Assembly: GCF_003435815.1 (NCBI RefSeq)
Contig: NZ_QTUV01000001.1
Span: forward strand, 260,571 to 324,570
DNA length: 64,000 nt
DNA from: Dorea sp. AM10-31
GTDB lineage: Bacteria > Bacillota > Clostridia > Lachnospirales > Lachnospiraceae
Reading direction: 5' to 3'
The notes under the pieces are model-generated. The model saw only the letters and a list, made by a program, of their open reading frames with translations, ran no database searches and was not told the DNA's origin. This document shows, in pieces, positions 1 through 6,882 of the stretch (its first letter is position 1; each line of letters opens with the position of its first letter). The translations under genes and the position numbers were made by a program.

Positions 1-457
1 TATCAATCTTTTCTTTATTTCCAATTATAATGTCCGTTTTAATATTATTAACATTGATATCCTTTCCATCTCCATATTCTTCAATAGCACTTTGCAAATT
101 CTCCACTATATTTTTACAGCCGGACATCTCATAAATTTTCTTTGTTTCTGGTGATAGACTTTCATATATCGCCTTCGCATCACGATCATTAAATCCTTTT
201 TCCACCAATTTTATGGGACGCATATATCCCGGGGATATCAGTGATTTAATTCCAAAAACTCCTACTATCAATACAACGATTACCATTGCTATTGCCAGTA
301 AATTCTTTGAGGTTTTATTTTTATGTACTTTTACAGGTGCCTGTGGATTCATCTGCATTTGCTGATTCTCTGGTCTTGAGACCTTTGCTCCGCATGCCGG
401 GCAGAATGCTGCCTGCTCCCCTAATTGTTTCCCACATTTTGCGCAAAATCTTGCCAT
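1..457 (-). CDS. Zinc-ribbon membrane protein, partial (3' end outside window)
   Basis: Partial gene read from an ATG at 457 to the window edge without a stop. The protein starts with a paired CxxC zinc ribbon (C5, C8, C19, C22), followed by a Gln/Pro-rich linker, one transmembrane helix at about residues 52-70 and the start of an extracytoplasmic region. The layout matches the 190-aa protein at 9597-10169. It is the fourth gene of the left operon, 37 nt after the 735-aa sigma-factor fusion. An AGGAAGA ribosome binding site precedes the start. No function can be named; the fold class (zinc ribbon plus single helix) is what is visible. Confidence 0.85.
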   Translation of the reverse strand, partial: MARFCAKCGKQLGEQAAFCPACGAKVSRPENQQMQMNPQAPVKVHKNKTSKNLLAIAMVIVVLIVGVFGIKSLISPGYMRPIKLVEKGFNDRDAKAIYESLSPETKKIYEMSGCKNIVENLQSAIEEYGDGKDINVNNIKTDIIIGNKEKID

Positions 458-494
458 TTTATCTTCCTCCATCATGTAAGTTTTTATTTTCATT

Positions 495-2702
495 TTACTC
501 GTTTGATATTACAAGCTTATTGACAACAACTCCTGTTTGACTCTTGTTGTCTCTGTGTCCCTGGGCTTTGAATGCATATTCTTTTCCATCTATATATGAT
601 TCTATATCTCCCGATACTTTTATTTTACCGTCAAAGCTTTCTACAGACTCTATTTTCTTTATTCCATATTCCGCATCAAAGCGTGCTCCATCAAATTCTA
701 CTTTTTCTCCTATAACCTTGTTTTCCGCTACACCATTTACTTTATATTTTGTATTACGTCCGAGTGTCTTTTGACAAATTTTTTTATAATCTTCCAACTT
801 AATAGCGTTTCCTTCATAAACACCTTCATCACTCGTTAACGTATCAACTTTTATACACTGATTCATAAACATATTGGCATATAAAATAAATTCCTTTTCT
901 TTCAATTGGTCAATTTCATAAGTTCCTACAGGAGCATTAGCACCGCTTTGAGCTCTTGCACGTGGCAAAATAGTAACTGTACTTTCTATACTCCTAGCAA
1001 CAAGATTATTTTTATGGGGTTTATATGTAATCTTGTCAAATACAAATCCTCCAATTTTACTCTTATCATTCCTATGTGCAGTTATCTCCATTATCCCTGG
1101 TGTTGTAAGTTCATTCTGATTTGCCGGATTATCTGATGGTACATACTCAATTTCTGCCCAGAAATGGAACTCGTCTTTCCCTGTTTGTGCATATCGAACT
1201 ACTTTACATAGCTCTTCATTATTATATTTCTTAGTACTTTCACCCTGATACACTGCTTCAAATACATCTGTTCCTGCATTCCCTGATGAGGCGAATATCT
1301 TGTTCACCTCTTCCCAATTTGCAGCTTTATACTCAAATGTATCCTCTAAAAATTTCTGGCACTCTTCTAACATTAAAAACTTTTTATTACCAGCTCCATC
1401 TTCATTCATTTCCTGAATATCAGCATCTTCACTTTTTATGCTATCATCTTCATATACAATCGAATTGGCTACCTCCGCTATAACCAGGTCTGACACTTTT
1501 CCTTTTTTTATCTGAATATTGAAATTATCATTTTGCGATAAACCTTCTTTTTCTCTCTCAGCTCTCATAAATATACTTGCAGCATACTGAATCTGTTCTT
1601 TCTGCTCGTCTGTTAGAGTAAACTCCGGTATCGTTTCTTTTTCTTGCTTCGCAGTGTTTTCTTGCTTCGCAGTGTTTTCTTGCTTTACCTGCTCCTGCTT
1701 TGTATCTGCCGGTTTGGCAATGTACTTTGTATATCCAATATAAGCACCTGTCCCTACCACCGCTGCTGCGACAATACCTGCCACTGCACGTTTTGCAATG
1801 TGACCTGCTCCTGTTTTTGCACTTTCTGTAATGTGCCCCGCTCCTGCCTTTGCGCTTTCTGTGATATGATCTGATCCTGTCTTGGCATTTTTCACAGCTA
1901 TTTGCTTTGCTTCAGAATTTGCAATGTATTGTCTCCATTTTTCCAAGCCAGATGCTTTGACTTCCAATGTTCTTTCTCCTGAAGACAACATCCATACAAT
2001 AAATGGAAGCGGTGCAATACCATACAGTTTTGTACCTTTTCTTTCTAGTTCTTCTACTTCATTTTTTATTTTTTTGCGCGCATAATTTAACCGGCTTTTT
2101 ACCGTCCCGGTTGAGCATTCCAATGACTGTGCTATCTCTCCTACTGACAATTCTTCATAATAATACATCAGGATACACAATCTCTGATCTTCCGGAAGCT
2201 TGTCCAAAATTTCCTGCATCAATCGTTTTGTCTCTGCATAATCTACTGATTCATCTGGAGAAAACTGCATATTTTCATTAGCAAATCTATCCTCTACTCC
2301 CTCGTCATATTCGTCATTTTCCAATTCTGCAAAGAGCTGTGTGTTATGCCCCTTTTTCTTTCTCAGCCAATCTCTACAACGATTTGCTACAATACAATTG
2401 AACCAGCTTTTTATTTTTGCCGAACTTTCCAGTTGCTCTATTTTAGTAAGTGCAGATAGATATGCATCCTGCAATAAATCCATTGCATCCTGTTCGTTTT
2501 TCACAATTTGGATTGCAACTGAAAATCCCTGTTTATATGTCAGTGAATAGAACTCTTCAATCGCTTTTTCGTTTCTGTCTTTTATTCCCTGAACAACATC
2601 TTCCACACTAAATTTCTCTTTAAAATAATCATTTTTTGCTCCGCAATGTCTGCAAAAACGTTCCGTTACTTCTATTTCTTTTCCACATTTTCCACAATAC
2701 AT
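495..2702 (-). CDS. Zinc ribbon - ECF sigma factor - transmembrane - extracytoplasmic fusion (735 aa)
   Basis: Domains in order: zinc ribbon (C3, C6, C17, C20); ECF sigma region 2 at about 45-115 with the DAMDLLQDAYLSAL helix and the WFNCIVANRCRDWLR segment; region 4 at about 165-215 with LPEDQR and the helix-turn-helix GEIAQSLECSTGTVKSRL; a conserved KGTKLYGIAPLPFIVWML stretch; 11-residue repeats at 273-303; one membrane helix at about 305-325; a Lys/Glu/Gln linker; then about 390 extracytoplasmic residues with two similar halves that end in related HRNDKS / HRDNKS segments. An ordinary ECF sigma factor is about 170-200 aa and soluble. Here the sigma module should be held at the inner face of the membrane and may signal for the outer domain. 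It follows the triple-ribbon gene by 4 nt. A paralogue lies at 6883-9501. Role is inference; the domains are clear. Confidence 0.9.
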   Translation of the reverse strand: MYCGKCGKEIEVTERFCRHCGAKNDYFKEKFSVEDVVQGIKDRNEKAIEEFYSLTYKQGFSVAIQIVKNEQDAMDLLQDAYLSALTKIEQLESSAKIKSWFNCIVANRCRDWLRKKKGHNTQLFAELENDEYDEGVEDRFANENMQFSPDESVDYAETKRLMQEILDKLPEDQRLCILMYYYEELSVGEIAQSLECSTGTVKSRLNYARKKIKNEVEELERKGTKLYGIAPLPFIVWMLSSGERTLEVKASGLEKWRQYIANSEAKQIAVKNAKTGSDHITESAKAGAGHITESAKTGAGHIAKRAVAGIVAAAVVGTGAYIGYTKYIAKPADTKQEQVKQENTAKQENTAKQEKETIPEFTLTDEQKEQIQYAASIFMRAEREKEGLSQNDNFNIQIKKGKVSDLVIAEVANSIVYEDDSIKSEDADIQEMNEDGAGNKKFLMLEECQKFLEDTFEYKAANWEEVNKIFASSGNAGTDVFEAVYQGESTKKYNNEELCKVVRYAQTGKDEFHFWAEIEYVPSDNPANQNELTTPGIMEITAHRNDKSKIGGFVFDKITYKPHKNNLVARSIESTVTILPRARAQSGANAPVGTYEIDQLKEKEFILYANMFMNQCIKVDTLTSDEGVYEGNAIKLEDYKKICQKTLGRNTKYKVNGVAENKVIGEKVEFDGARFDAEYGIKKIESVESFDGKIKVSGDIESYIDGKEYAFKAQGHRDNKSQTGVVVNKLVISNE
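1643..1685 (-). repeat. 18-nt tandem repeat in the juxtamembrane linker
   Basis: Two exact 18-nt copies (1643-1660 and 1661-1678) plus a partial third encode the repeated NTAKQE segment just outside the membrane helix of the 735-aa protein. Such repeats can change copy number by slippage and so alter linker length in frame. Confidence 0.8.
1792..1886 (-). repeat. Degenerate 33-nt tandem repeats just before the membrane helix
   Basis: About three imperfect 33-nt units encode the 11-residue pattern (A/T)ESAK(A/T)GAGHI at residues 273-303 of the 735-aa sigma fusion, between the sigma region and the membrane helix. Units remain in frame. Confidence 0.75.
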
Positions 2703-2706
2703 CTTT

Positions 2707-3300
2707 TTATTCCTCTACCGGCGTTCCACAATGAATGCAAAAACGGTTCCCTTCTTCTATTTTTGCTCCACAGTTTTTACAAATATTTTTGTCTTCCACT
2801 TCTATTACCTGTTCCTGATCTTCTTTCTCTTCTTCTTTTTCCTCAGGCACCGGTGTTCCACAATATGTACAAAAAGCTGCCCCTTCATCTAATGGTTTTC
2901 CACATGAATTGCATGTTTTTCCACTTACATTTGCCTGACTTTTTACAGCATCAAGTGATGTGCCACAGTAAATGCAGAATTTGGATCCCCCTGTCAGTTT
3001 TTTACCACAGGAAGGACACACTTCTTCTGTAGAAAGTTTTTCAACCATTTGTTTGTTTTCTGCAATTTCCTTCTGAATCTGTGCAATCTGCGTTGTTAAA
3101 TCAGCGAATTTTTCTTCACACTCCTCCCGGAAATTTGAGTAATATGTAAGTCCGATCTGATACACCAATTTTTCAATTTCTTTTTCTTTTGTCTTATTCA
3201 GATTGTTTAAACGATAAATCTCTGTTGTATCCTTTGCTTTTTGTGTAAGCTCCTGGCTTGTCTCTGTTAAACTGTTTTTTACATTGTCAAAAAATCCCAT
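2707..3300 (-). CDS. Triple zinc-ribbon protein with N-terminal coiled coil (197 aa)
   Basis: Soluble protein without signal peptide or membrane helix. The N-terminal 90 residues are heptad-rich (LNNLNKTKEKEIEKLVYQIG, then QIAQIQKEIAENKQMVEKL), which suggests a coiled coil. Three paired-CxxC zinc ribbons follow, each ending in FCxYCG or FCIHCG, joined by a very acidic linker (EEKEEEKEDQEQ). It is the only member of the cluster without a membrane segment. It lies 33 nt after the 620-aa gene and 4 nt before the sigma fusion, so it is probably translated with the latter. It could be a cytoplasmic adaptor that binds the ribbons of its neighbours. That role is inference. Confidence 0.85.
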   Translation of the reverse strand: MGFFDNVKNSLTETSQELTQKAKDTTEIYRLNNLNKTKEKEIEKLVYQIGLTYYSNFREECEEKFADLTTQIAQIQKEIAENKQMVEKLSTEEVCPSCGKKLTGGSKFCIYCGTSLDAVKSQANVSGKTCNSCGKPLDEGAAFCTYCGTPVPEEKEEEKEDQEQVIEVEDKNICKNCGAKIEEGNRFCIHCGTPVEE

Positions 3301-3333
3301 TTTCCTATTCCTCTTCTTTCTTAATATTTTAAA

Positions 3334-5196
3334 TTATAAATACTTTTCCAGTTCTTCAAAGTTGTCGGACATTAAGCAATTACCAATCAGGAAGTAACAC
3401 TCTCGTCGCATAGAAGCAATATCATTTAACAGCTCATTGTAAGATGGTGTACCTTTGAACATTTGCTTTTCATCTTTGCAGTATTTCTTTACATACTTTT
3501 TAATAAGTTCTTTTTTGTCTGGATATTTTTTCTCGACTTTTTCTTTTATTTCGCATATTTTTTTATACCACATACTTGCAATTTCTTTCTGCGTTCGTAT
3601 TCTAACGTCTTCTTCTGTGTAATTGTCATCAGAAAAATCATAGCTGTCATCATTATTGTCAGCAGTGTATTCCTTTTCCGCTGCGTTATCTTTTGCATGT
3701 GCTTTTTGATCTAATTTACTGATATCTTTCGCATATTTGTCATCCCACTTTTCTGTCGATATCGCTTTAATGCTATATCCCCAAATATTTTCTGCCGGCA
3801 CTATTATCACTGATATCTTCTTATAATTACATGATTCTCCTTCATCTCCTAATTCATTTTCAAGGAACCGAATAATTACCTGTTTGTTTTTTACTTCAGT
3901 TCTTAAAACACTTGGTTCTGTATAAGTTCTGGCATTTATTTTATCTGCTTCAACCTTGTAATTATCAAAATCTAGATATACCAAATCTGTGTCCAACTCT
4001 ATCTCTCTTTGTTTCTTATCAAGACCAATATATTCACAAAATTCATCAAATTTATTTCGTTCAATCTCAATTTTTTCAGCAACTGATCTGCTATCCAGTC
4101 CATAAATTTGTTCAACGTATCTTGTTCCTGCAACCGCAATTTTTTCTAAATCTTTTTTGCCATGCGTTCCTTCTGCATTATAATTTTTTAATGCCTCAGC
4201 AACATCTATTTTCTGATATGCATCACGCATTGCTATTTTTTTCAATACATCAACACTTTGTTTCTTTCTTACGTGTCCATTTTTAATCTGTTTAATTTTA
4301 TATCCATACGAATTGTTTGCCGGAACAATTATTGCATGCTCCTTCTTCGCCTCTCCATCCTCTTCACTTTTCACGAGATTGACAATAAGTTCTTGCGAAC
4401 TTTCATCTATTATGCAACTTATTGCTTTGCAGTGAGTGGAATTCGAAATATCCCCATCAAAATTTACAACATATTCTTTTCCATTGTCTTCTATAAAAGA
4501 AGAATCCAGATTGTTCTTATCGAATTTAATTCCTGTAACCTTATTGAACTGATCTAATGCCGTCTTTTTGAATATCCACTCATTTCCATTCTTCTTTTTG
4601 AGTTGGTCATCATTTATAATCATACGGTCATTACAATCATCCCAGTCATTATCCTCTGCAATATTGCCATCTCCAAATGGAGCTTTCTCCGTATAAAAAT
4701 ACTCAAATGCATCCGAATAAATATTTGCAATATTACTTGATGAAATCTCAGATATCGAATCATATTCCGGTAAATAAGAAGCAACACATGCAATATATGA
4801 TTTATCAACTTTATTATATATTTCAATTAATTTATCAAGATTTTTCTTACCTATTGTATTTCTTACTGCTGCCGTAATATTTTCTACTGCCAATGGATCT
4901 CCATCTTGTATAGATGCAGTGTAAGCACCTGCGCTCACACATAAAACAGCAAAACAAGTAGTTAGTGCTATTGCTTTTTTTGAGTAATGTTTTTTACATT
5001 TTGTTTTCCTGTCCTTCGTTTTTTTCCTTTCGTTCCTTATTTTCATCGTATTCTGCGATTTTGAGATCTCCATTTTCATCGTACTCTGTGATTTTGGAAT
5101 CTCCATTTCCGGCAGTTCGATTTTTTGTCCACACTCAGGACAAAATCTGGCGTCACTTTGTAATTTGCAGCCACAGTTTCCACAAAAATTATTCAT
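3334..5196 (-). CDS. Zinc-ribbon, single-helix protein with duplicated extracytoplasmic domain (620 aa)
   Basis: First gene of the left operon. Zinc ribbon at C5, C8, C19, C22; an 11-residue tandem repeat at about 31-53; a Lys-rich stretch; one membrane helix at about 74-95; then about 520 extracytoplasmic residues. The outer part contains two copies of a domain whose last strand reads ANNSYGYKIKQI in copy one and AENIWGYSIKAI in copy two. The same pair occurs in the 872-aa sigma fusion. The C-terminus (CYFLIGNCLM) is also shared with that protein. This points to a common ligand or partner for the two operons. No enzymatic motif is visible. Start is the ATG after AGAGAGGATAAG. Confidence 0.85.
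   Translation of the reverse strand: MNNFCGNCGCKLQSDARFCPECGQKIELPEMEIPKSQSTMKMEISKSQNTMKIRNERKKTKDRKTKCKKHYSKKAIALTTCFAVLCVSAGAYTASIQDGDPLAVENITAAVRNTIGKKNLDKLIEIYNKVDKSYIACVASYLPEYDSISEISSSNIANIYSDAFEYFYTEKAPFGDGNIAEDNDWDDCNDRMIINDDQLKKKNGNEWIFKKTALDQFNKVTGIKFDKNNLDSSFIEDNGKEYVVNFDGDISNSTHCKAISCIIDESSQELIVNLVKSEEDGEAKKEHAIIVPANNSYGYKIKQIKNGHVRKKQSVDVLKKIAMRDAYQKIDVAEALKNYNAEGTHGKKDLEKIAVAGTRYVEQIYGLDSRSVAEKIEIERNKFDEFCEYIGLDKKQREIELDTDLVYLDFDNYKVEADKINARTYTEPSVLRTEVKNKQVIIRFLENELGDEGESCNYKKISVIIVPAENIWGYSIKAISTEKWDDKYAKDISKLDQKAHAKDNAAEKEYTADNNDDSYDFSDDNYTEEDVRIRTQKEIASMWYKKICEIKEKVEKKYPDKKELIKKYVKKYCKDEKQMFKGTPSYNELLNDIASMRRECYFLIGNCLMSDNFEELEKYL
5039..5104 (-). repeat. 33-nt tandem duplication in the 620-aa protein linker
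   Basis: Two adjacent 33-nt units (5039-5071, 5072-5104) differ at a few positions and encode a duplicated 11-residue segment, EIPKSQSTMKM then EISKSQNTMKI, between zinc ribbon and membrane helix. Confidence 0.8.
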
Positions 5197-5447
5197 TCTT
5201 ATCCTCTCTTTCCCTTATATTTTCTTTTGTTTACTTATATGACGATCAACTCCCTCTATTGGTTTTATATTTTTTAATTTTTTTAAAAAGAGCTGGCGTA
5301 CCTCTTTTAATGTAGCCAACTCTTTTTATATTCCGTCTTTTATCCCTGCTATTTTTCTCTAATAGTGCTGCTGCCCTGATGTAAGCTTCCATTCTTTGTC
5401 GTATAACAATTGACATTGAATCAATAAATATTATTCTGTAATGCGTA
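5197..5447 (-). promoter_or_regulatory. Conserved ~250-nt leader of the left zinc-ribbon operon
   Basis: Non-coding stretch between the candidate promoter at 5448-5471 and the 620-aa gene. It shares blocks in the same order with the leader at 10170-10420: a GAAGCTTACATCA block, a GCAGGGATAA-like block, a GGCTACA block inside a hairpin, an A-rich ATATAAAACCAA block and CGTCATATAA near the ribosome binding site. Conservation of a leader ahead of unrelated first genes suggests RNA-level or shared transcriptional control. Confidence 0.65.
5285..5327 (-). terminator. Attenuator-like hairpin in left leader
   Basis: A near-perfect 13-bp stem (AAAAAGAGTTGGC pairing with GCCAGCTCTTTTT on the minus strand) with a 17-nt loop. 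It lies between the candidate promoter and the first gene of the left operon. It may also end transcripts of the right operon, whose last stop codon is at 5497. Confidence 0.6.
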
Positions 5448-5471
5448 ATAATTATACACCTACCAGGTTTA
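5448..5471 (-). promoter_or_regulatory. Candidate promoter/operator of left zinc-ribbon operon
   Basis: On the minus strand: TAAACCT, three variable bases, AGGTGTATAATTAT. The ACCT-N3-AGGT dyad (5458-5468) abuts a TATAAT -10 box (5451-5456). The same block occurs at 10421-10444 before the second operon. The -35 region is weak, which fits dependence on an alternative sigma factor or an activator. Confidence 0.6.
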
Positions 5472-5496
5472 ATTTAGCAACACTTATAAATTCCTT

Positions 5497-6852
5497 TTAA
5501 TACTCTTCTTCATCTGTGTCATATGTCTCATCATCGCTGATTTGTTCTACAACTTCTGGTTTGCTTTTACCACTCACAGAAACTTTATAAATCGTACCTG
5601 AGTTTGCATCTTCAGACCAATTGCTCTTTATAGCTTCGTTCGCATTTGCATTTCCATCTGATCCATCACCATCTCTGTAAAATTCTGATCCATACATATC
5701 CATATCATTTTCATCATTTGGCACTTCAAATTTAATTTTTCCATCTTTATCACGTTTTATCGGACCTATTACACAATATACCACGCACTTCACTTGTTTA
5801 TTATAAAAAGAGCTTTCTTCATCACCTATCTTTACATTAGCACTACATTTCACTGCAGCTGCTGAGAATGTTCCTTTATATATATCATCTCCGGCAAAGA
5901 AAAACATATCATCTGAAATTGACGGACTGATCAATTTAGAATTATATGCTTCCTCTCTATCATCTTCATTAAAAATTAAAGACTTATCTCCCCACGCTTC
6001 AAATATATCTGTATACGGTGCCTGATATTTAAAAATCTTATTTGCTACTTCTTTTATTTTATCAATATCCTCTTTCGTCAATTCGGATGGATCCGTAATT
6101 ATATGTGGCAAATCTTTCGGAACTTTTAATTTCACTGTTTTGGATTTTGGATATATTCCTTTAACCGGCTTATCTCCTTCATACTTTACTGTCACTTCAT
6201 CCCCAACCTGCAAATCGCTGGATGGCGTAACCGAACACTCAAATTTTTGTCCGTTTTTCTTTATCGTAATATAATCATTCGTTTGAATTGTCGGACCTTC
6301 GCCGCTATACTTCAATTCTAATCCATCAAAAATATCTACCTTTTTTACTTTCTTAAGATTTTTAACATTGATTTTCTGCGTTGCTCCTTTAAATACAATT
6401 CCATACTCCTTCAAATAATTTTTATCAAAATCATATTTTACTTTAACAACATCACCATTGGATAATCCTTTTTCTTTGCTGGCAGAAATATCCCAATCGG
6501 TTCTATCCACAAGGCTCTGCACTTCTGACTCTGACATATCTTTATTCTTTTGCTTAAGATACTTTGCTAAATCAATAGTAAATTTATCCCATTTACAGTC
6601 TATACTGACTGTTCCAAATCCATTATATCCTTTCACTTTACATGTTGTTGTGTAATCATGTAAGTTTACTGTCTTAGGAAGCTTTGTATATACAATGTCC
6701 CCGATTCCCAGTACGAAAACAAGCACTATTAAAGTTTTCATTTTTTTTGACATTTTTTTCTTAGGTTTTTCTTTCCAATCGATAGGATTTCCGCAGCTTG
6801 GGCAAAACTTTGCTTTCTGTCTTATCTCTGTTCCACATTTTTCGCACTTCAT
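5497..6852 (-). CDS. Zinc-ribbon, single-helix protein with repeated beta-type domains (451 aa)
   Basis: Last gene of the right zinc-ribbon operon, 30 nt after the 872-aa sigma fusion. Zinc ribbon at C3, C6, C17, C20; Lys-rich stretch; one membrane helix at about 37-55; then an extracytoplasmic region. Two related segments, LSNGDVVKVKYDFD and LQVGDEVTVKYEGD, mark a duplicated beta-rich domain in the first half, as in other clostridial zinc-ribbon surface proteins. The second half (from about 270) is a distinct acidic domain ending in an Asp/Glu tail. No catalytic motif is seen. Function unknown. Confidence 0.85.
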   Translation of the reverse strand: MKCEKCGTEIRQKAKFCPSCGNPIDWKEKPKKKMSKKMKTLIVLVFVLGIGDIVYTKLPKTVNLHDYTTTCKVKGYNGFGTVSIDCKWDKFTIDLAKYLKQKNKDMSESEVQSLVDRTDWDISASKEKGLSNGDVVKVKYDFDKNYLKEYGIVFKGATQKINVKNLKKVKKVDIFDGLELKYSGEGPTIQTNDYITIKKNGQKFECSVTPSSDLQVGDEVTVKYEGDKPVKGIYPKSKTVKLKVPKDLPHIITDPSELTKEDIDKIKEVANKIFKYQAPYTDIFEAWGDKSLIFNEDDREEAYNSKLISPSISDDMFFFAGDDIYKGTFSAAAVKCSANVKIGDEESSFYNKQVKCVVYCVIGPIKRDKDGKIKFEVPNDENDMDMYGSEFYRDGDGSDGNANANEAIKSNWSEDANSGTIYKVSVSGKSKPEVVEQISDDETYDTDEEEY

Positions 6853-6882
6853 TTTTCTTGCTCTCCTTTTGTATTCTTGCGA

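Noticed and set aside
286-5315. Plus-strand frames across the zinc-ribbon cluster
   Set aside because: Leu/Phe/Ser/Tyr-rich frames antisense to strongly supported genes, without ribosome binding sites.
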